Positions 8,601 to 10,677 of a DNA stretch of 10,677 nt are shown here, one piece after another (within the stretch, counting starts at the first letter, position 1; the number at the start of each line of letters is the position of its first letter). Under the pieces are notes generated by a model. The model was not told where the DNA came from, did no database searches, and was given only the letters and a program-made list of their open reading frames with translations. The stretch is from CAZCGA01 sp964498075 (lineage in GTDB: Bacteria; Desulfobacterota; Binatia; HRBIN30), in the NCBI GenBank assembly GCA_964498075.1, contig CAZCGA010000183.1, positions 1-10,677 on the forward strand. Reading direction: 5' to 3'. A program made the translations under genes and the position numbers.

Positions 8601-9988
8601 AGCAGGAGGCGTTCTTTCACCCCCAGCGGGAGCGAGCGCGGATCTCCGTGGCGCAAGAGCACGAGCGGTTCGCGCCGGATGATCTCGTCGCGGATGTCCT
8701 GATGGTCGAGGGCGAGCCACGCCGCCGTTGCGTGGAGCGACGGCACAAGGGTCTCAATGCCATAGCGCTCTGCGAAGACCAGTTCCCACACCTCAGCTCG
8801 CCAGCCCGCTCTCAACTGCCGGTCAAGCCATCTCGCCGTCAGGTACTCCTGAGTGCTGCGTTGGTGAAACCGGATTCGTCCGTAGGTCGAGGGCGCGAAC
8901 ACACCGCGGCGCATGAGTGCATTGCACTCGGCATCCGTCCACTTGTCGAGCACGGAAACGGGGTCGAGGGCGCCCGCGGCAAGAGTGGGGTCGGAGTCGT
9001 GGCCGGGCGCGCGCACGGTGAAGGACTTGGCCAGGGTGAGCGCTGCGGCGAGTCGCTCGGCGCCACCACGCGCCTTGTCAGGGGAAAGGTCCTTGTTGTC
9101 GGGCCTGAACTTGTCGCGCTCGGCGAGCTTCCGGGCAACGCCATGCTCTGTCATGTCGGCCAGACTGCCGAAGCAACCTTTTGCCTTCCAGTAGTCGGCA
9201 AGATCTAGCAAGTCTCCCGGTCTCTCGGCCAAGTTGTCGAGCCCGTTCTTCTGGATCTCGTTGACGAACGCATCGGGCCGTTCGACCCCAGCAGCGGCAG
9301 CGAGCGCGCGCCACTGCTCTGCGTCGAGCGGGACGAGTTGAACGACGAAGAGCGCGTCCACTTTGCGCTCGGGTTCCTTCAAACCGAAGGGATCGGGGGT
9401 TTCGTGCTGGTCGAAAATCGGCTTGAGCAATGCCTCCTCATCGTTCTCAATCGCGGGCGGGGCCGGCTTCTTCCACACAGGCAGGAGGCGATCGAGCACG
9501 GCCCGATCCTCCTCACCCTTCCAGTCGCTTACTCGACATGACACATAGACGCGCGCCCGCTCCAGCCCTCGCTCGAGATCGCGCGCGAAACGCCGCAGAG
9601 CTTTGTCCAAGCTCTTGCGGTTGAGACGTGCTTCGTCGACTGAGTCCAGGAAGAACCAACCCTCTTCGTCTGTGCCGCCGTCGCGCCAGTGTTCGAAGGC
9701 CTGTCCATCCGATGGATCCAACGCGGCTTCGAAGCCGTTGGCGAGATCCTCAATGCGAACGAAGAAGGCCGCCTTCCCCTCAGCGGAGAGCGCCAGGGCT
9801 TGGTGGTGGAACTCCTCGGTCTTGCCGCTCAACGCTTCGGCGAGCAGCACCACGCGACGGTGCTCCACGAGGTCCGGCCAGTCGAGCCAGTTCGCGATCC
9901 TGCGACCCCAGATCCTGCCGATGTCTAGATTGGCCTCCTGATCTTTCTCGATCGGAGCGAAGCTGCGTTTGAGGTCGACGAAGTCCAT
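5630..9988 (-). CDS. NACHT/STAND-type NTPase with C-terminal PD-(D/E)XK nuclease domain (putative defence protein)
   Basis: A 1452-aa single-chain protein. N-terminal NTPase: Walker A variant AEALSGKT (50-57), Walker B WFFLDSVDEA (111-120, Asp115 with a following DE as in NACHT), a sensor-like VYVSCR (147-152), and IRFHQRSTQEYLTARWL (372-388), which matches the conserved H-x-S/T-x-Q-E-Y-x-x-A signature after the winged-helix region of STAND proteins. Residues ~400-820 look like alpha-helical repeats. A strongly charged stretch (~820-862) is followed by a second helical region (~865-1300). The C-terminus has nuclease features: Glu1312, KPDIIV (Asp1337), VEVK (Glu1352, Lys1354) and QLADNYL (Gln1372), the D-ExK-Q layout of PD-(D/E)XK enzymes. 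Inferred role: ligand sensing through the helical part, NTP-driven assembly, then DNA cleavage, as in anti-phage STAND systems. The ATG at 9988 is chosen because sequence upstream in frame (to 10201) is Arg/Cys-rich and not protein-like. The C-terminal placement of the nuclease is unusual. The ligand and family name are unknown to me. Confidence 0.82.
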   Translation of the reverse strand: MDFVDLKRSFAPIEKDQEANLDIGRIWGRRIANWLDWPDLVEHRRVVLLAEALSGKTEEFHHQALALSAEGKAAFFVRIEDLANGFEAALDPSDGQAFEHWRDGGTDEEGWFFLDSVDEARLNRKSLDKALRRFARDLERGLERARVYVSCRVSDWKGEEDRAVLDRLLPVWKKPAPPAIENDEEALLKPIFDQHETPDPFGLKEPERKVDALFVVQLVPLDAEQWRALAAAAGVERPDAFVNEIQKNGLDNLAERPGDLLDLADYWKAKGCFGSLADMTEHGVARKLAERDKFRPDNKDLSPDKARGGAERLAAALTLAKSFTVRAPGHDSDPTLAAGALDPVSVLDKWTDAECNALMRRGVFAPSTYGRIRFHQRSTQEYLTARWLDRQLRAGWRAEVWELVFAERYGIETLVPSLHATAAWLALDHQDIRDEIIRREPLVLLRHGDPRSLPLGVKERLLLTYARRHATGEISDDSLDHRALWMFATSDLANAIRESWAINTRQDFHVDLLRLVREGAIQPCVDLARGVVLDETADDYLRIVALQALDACGDTEGLVAAARCLRGASGQVSTRLGPSFAKVLFPRHLTVDELLDLIERSPPPRHNAVEGFGYALGELWKLCPDIEAQERLLAGLAALSLAPPFEADYRRISARHHELARKLAPLTHEAVLSLGDAEPSVGLVRMLMAVERTDRHVSGHGEEPPLGALVSGNARLQRRLFWGDVEETRQNASRGEDRPTQIWHVHISGGPLWQLGPKDLAWLFEDLSGRALEADKRIALSGVFTVLRSTGGLDAEMPRLRALVAGHAELERDLESYLAPPTEDEETRRFRHEERRYQHARDEEERKDKESWVKFRNELKAEPSLLRDPTRLTDWATGAARLYHLNRWLCHKTKKDYADAARQWRLLEEVFGRPVAEAYRDGMKALWRVTPPERPMHKKGGGAAVKRTTVLSLAGLGVEAAEDPDWASRLSTAEAERAAQHACLSEQGYADWIEALVDGHPAIVPPILRRTLLAEWSGSRGGRTDFFSHYSWVNRPIQPSIQQILFAVITGKKPKAADILDRGLRVLQRLDLNERQCRQAAALALRRLRAARTAGDDERVRGYLAMLFLVDTDRATQELVDWLDAAPATLRQARAEGCLGALFERHSPLAAGMLDRASVASLEALVRLAYRHVRPEDDRTHERAYTPDARDNAEGARSTLLHALLKRPGADAYRAMRAFAADPAFPAHAIRFNELARGKAERDAEPPPWTPADVVSFEQRHIAPAKTGEALLHVVMSVLSEIQSSFRHADATSSALLEHAKNEGEVQGWLAEQMNLRSRGRFHAHRESQVAHGDKPDIIVASTAAKVEVAVEVKHSGKGSTVRKLERALTKQLADNYLKPATRRHGVLVVSHHGRRTWRDPATRVTLNFRDLIKRLQTLAATVVRDEFGAVEVRTCGIDASEPGDATRSPFR
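5633..5986 (-). other. C-terminal PD-(D/E)XK nuclease-like module of the NTPase (residues 1335-1452)
   Basis: This marks the effector-like end of the large gene. The core residues are Asp1337 (in KPDII), Glu1352 and Lys1354 (in VEVAVEVKHS), and Gln1372 in a KQLADNYL helix, with GVLVVSHHG (1386-1394) as a likely core beta strand. Spacing of 15 residues between Asp and Glu, and one residue between Glu and Lys, fits restriction-endonuclease-like folds. All key residues are present, so the nuclease is predicted active. The fold assignment rests on motif reading only. Confidence 0.65.
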
Positions 9989-9989
9989 G

Positions 9990-10008
9990 CAGTAGGCTCG
10001 ACCTACTG
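9990..10008. promoter_or_regulatory. Inverted repeat abutting the NTPase start codon
   Basis: CAGTAGG (9990-9996) and CCTACTG (10002-10008) are perfect 7-bp arms around the 5-base loop CTCGA. The repeat ends one base before the minus-strand ATG at 9988. In mRNA it would form a hairpin covering the place where a Shine-Dalgarno would sit; the only purine-rich candidate (AGGTCGAG) lies inside it. It could be a translational control hairpin or a DNA operator; the sequence alone cannot decide. Confidence 0.4.
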
Positions 10009-10011
10009 GGC

Positions 10012-10092
10012 TCAATCGGCGAGAGAGCGAAACGCTTGCAGGGGCTCCTCGTTGATCACGCCGTAGTGGCTTCCAACTACCAGTCGGGTCAT
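10012..10092 (-). CDS. Possible 26-aa small ORF in the NTPase leader
   Basis: ATG at 10092 to TGA at 10012-10014, beginning MTRLVVGSHYGVINEEPLQ. Its ATG overlaps the stop of the preceding 45-codon ORF as ATGA, an arrangement typical of translational coupling, and it ends 23 bases before the NTPase start. I do not recognise the peptide. It may be a leader peptide, the remnant of a small antitoxin- or regulator-like gene broken by a frameshift (the two ORFs together would read about 71 aa), or chance. Confidence 0.2.
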   Translation of the reverse strand: MTRLVVGSHYGVINEEPLQAFRSLAD

Positions 10093-10226
10093 TTGACCAT
10101 CTCGTGAATATCTCGCAAACACAGCACGGCTGGCAGCGTAGCACGAGCCCTGTACGTCCCAAACTCTGCCGGTGACGTACGCGCGTACTGCGCAGGAACA
10201 CGCGTCGCCTTCAGCGATTTATCCAT
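10089..10226 (-). CDS. Possible 45-aa small ORF preceding the NTPase gene
   Basis: ATG at 10226 to TGA at 10089-10091, beginning MDKSLKATRVPAQYARTSP and ending DIHEMVK. It starts about 24 bases downstream of the putative -10 at 10255-10250 and is the first ATG of the inferred transcript, which is the main argument for it. There is no Shine-Dalgarno (the upstream bases are C-rich). No homologue comes to mind. The longer in-frame extension to 10445 crosses the promoter-like element and the divergent gene and is not credible. Confidence 0.22.
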   Translation of the reverse strand: MDKSLKATRVPAQYARTSPAEFGTYRARATLPAVLCLRDIHEMVK

Positions 10227-10249
10227 GCTGCGTCGTTGGGAAGGGGCGA

Positions 10250-10277
10250 CTCTTAGGACGGCAAGGTGCGGGCGAAC
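10250..10277 (-). promoter_or_regulatory. Putative promoter of the NTPase transcript
   Basis: Minus-strand TAAGAG (10255-10250) with a poorer -35 around 10277-10271 (GTTCGCC). The bases 10245-10285 match 32 of 41 positions, without gaps, with 5572-5612, the element directly in front of the GT2-methyltransferase gene, including the whole TAAGAG and a CCGCACC block in the spacer. Transcription from here would give a leader of about 255 bases before the NTPase ATG at 9988. Confidence 0.4.
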
Positions 10278-10317
10278 TTGGAGGAAAGGGCTGCCGATCT
10301 CCCGCACTCTCTTCGGA

Positions 10318-10345
10318 TTGCGCCACAAGCCGTGGCTGCTAGCCT
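10318..10345 (+). promoter_or_regulatory. Putative promoter of the truncated glycosylase-like gene
   Basis: TTGCGC (10318-10323), a 16-base spacer ending in TGC, then TAGCCT (10340-10345). It has the same spacing and the same TGC before the -10 as the minus-strand element at 5604-5577. It would start transcription near 10352, upstream of the candidate start codons at 10366 (overlapping), 10393 and 10420. Confidence 0.35.
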
Positions 10346-10392
10346 GATCGCCAAAGTCTGGGCCAGTGGAACTAGGCCTGCCGGGCGAATTC

Positions 10393-10638
10393 ATGTTGAG
10401 CAGCACACGTGACCAGGTCATGACGGACTCACCTAGGAACGCCAAACTGACCTCCCTTTACTGCCGCCACTGGCCGGTGCCTAGCGAACTCCTTGCTTGT
10501 GACGAGCGCCTGTCAACGCCCTACTTGGCCTGGGTGCACCCGGACTATGAAACGGCTGACATTCGCCTGGTCGTCGTCGGGAAGGAAGCGAACGGATGGG
10601 AGGACAGAAGCCGCGTGATGGGCTTAGCAGCCCGTTGA
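10393..10638 (+). pseudogene. 5' fragment of a uracil-DNA-glycosylase-like gene, cut by an insertion sequence
   Basis: The readable protein includes YLAWVHPDYETADIRLVVVG followed by KEANGWED, then SRVMGLAAR and a TGA. The hydrophobic strand followed by G-K-E-A-N-G-W resembles the G-Q-E-T-N-x-W motif I associate with uncharacterised proteins of uracil-DNA-glycosylase-like fold, where the equivalent of GQDPYH follows the first core strand. A full protein of that kind would be about 200 residues or more; here it stops ~20 residues after the motif, exactly where sequence resembling an insertion-sequence end begins. I infer truncation. Possible starts are ATG 10393 (used), ATG 10420 and GTG 10366; none has a good ribosome binding site. 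It is divergent from the NTPase gene and could have been its partner or simply a neighbour in a defence island. The family call is from memory and moderate. Confidence 0.5.
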
Positions 10639-10677
10639 AAAAGCCCGCACCGCCGTGGCCGATATGATATGTAAGCG
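10624..10677. mobile_element. Probable insertion-sequence end, running out of the window
   Basis: TTAGCAGCCCGTTGAAAAAG (10624-10643) closely resembles the terminal repeats of several insertion-sequence groups (the GCxG/CTGTTGAAAAA type seen in IS1182- and IS5/IS4-like elements). It coincides with the loss of the open frame of the glycosylase-like gene. The transposase, the other end and any target-site duplication lie beyond base 10677, so family and orientation cannot be settled. The exact junction is probably between 10620 and 10628. Confidence 0.5.

Larger units (their letters stand above)
9989..10392. other. Intergenic/leader region between the NTPase gene and the divergent truncated gene
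   Basis: About 400 bases without a convincing gene. On the minus strand it holds, in order of transcription, a promoter-like element (10250-10277), two very short ORFs that overlap by ATGA (10226-10089 and 10092-10012) and the inverted repeat at the NTPase start. On the plus strand it holds a promoter-like element (10318-10345) pointing at the truncated gene. I see no tRNA, CRISPR repeats or intrinsic terminator in it. Confidence 0.45.

Noticed and set aside
8462..9208. 248-codon open frame on the plus strand inside the NTPase gene
   Set aside because: Antisense shadow of a gene with clear motifs in the other strand; composition is not protein-like.
10177..10188. Perfect 12-base palindrome GTACGCGCGTAC in the NTPase leader
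   Set aside because: A few 12-base palindromes are expected by chance in ~10 kb; there is no second copy nearby and no clear relation to a promoter, so it is not called as an operator.
9989..10201. N-terminal extension of the NTPase to a GTG at 10201
   Set aside because: The 71 extra residues are Arg/Cys-rich without any pattern, and the protein-like sequence begins at MDFVDLKRSF from the ATG at 9988.

Overview
The window looks like chromosomal DNA of a high-GC, Gram-negative-type, probably uncultured bacterium. GC is high throughout and Shine-Dalgarno sequences are weak. The promoters I can propose have a TTGCnC -35, a 16-nt spacer and a TAnnnn -10. A deltaproteobacterial or Binatia-like lineage would fit, but that is only an impression; nothing here fixes the taxonomy.

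Left part (1-4034, + strand): two tandem, same-length (647 aa) paralogous integral-membrane proteins, 29 bases apart. Each has about ten hydrophobic segments, a luminal/periplasmic-loop acidic motif (YTTDFP...LYEDEPN) of the kind seen in GT-C glycosyltransferases, and a soluble C-terminal half. Converging on them (4138-5556, - strand) is a 472-aa fusion of a family-2 glycosyltransferase (DPM1-like) and a class I SAM-dependent methyltransferase. A plausible reading is a polyprenyl-phosphate-sugar pathway: the cytoplasmic GT2 half charges the lipid carrier, and the GT-C enzymes use that lipid-linked sugar on the outer face of the membrane.

Right part (5630-10677): an accessory region that looks like part of a defence island. 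A 1452-aa protein (5630-9988, - strand) has a NACHT/STAND-type NTPase at its N-terminus, a very long helical middle, and a PD-(D/E)XK nuclease-like domain at its extreme C-terminus. The nuclease is therefore at the opposite end from the best-known Avs STAND nucleases. Its start codon abuts a 7-bp-arm inverted repeat, and its leader carries two tiny overlapping ORFs and a promoter-like element. That element is a near copy (32 of 41 bases) of the one in front of the GT2-methyltransferase gene. Divergently oriented is the 5' part of a gene with a GKEANGW motif reminiscent of uracil-DNA-glycosylase-like proteins. It is cut off by what looks like the end of an insertion sequence running out of the window.

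The most interesting object is the large NTPase-nuclease: a likely anti-phage or anti-plasmid sensor-effector in one chain.
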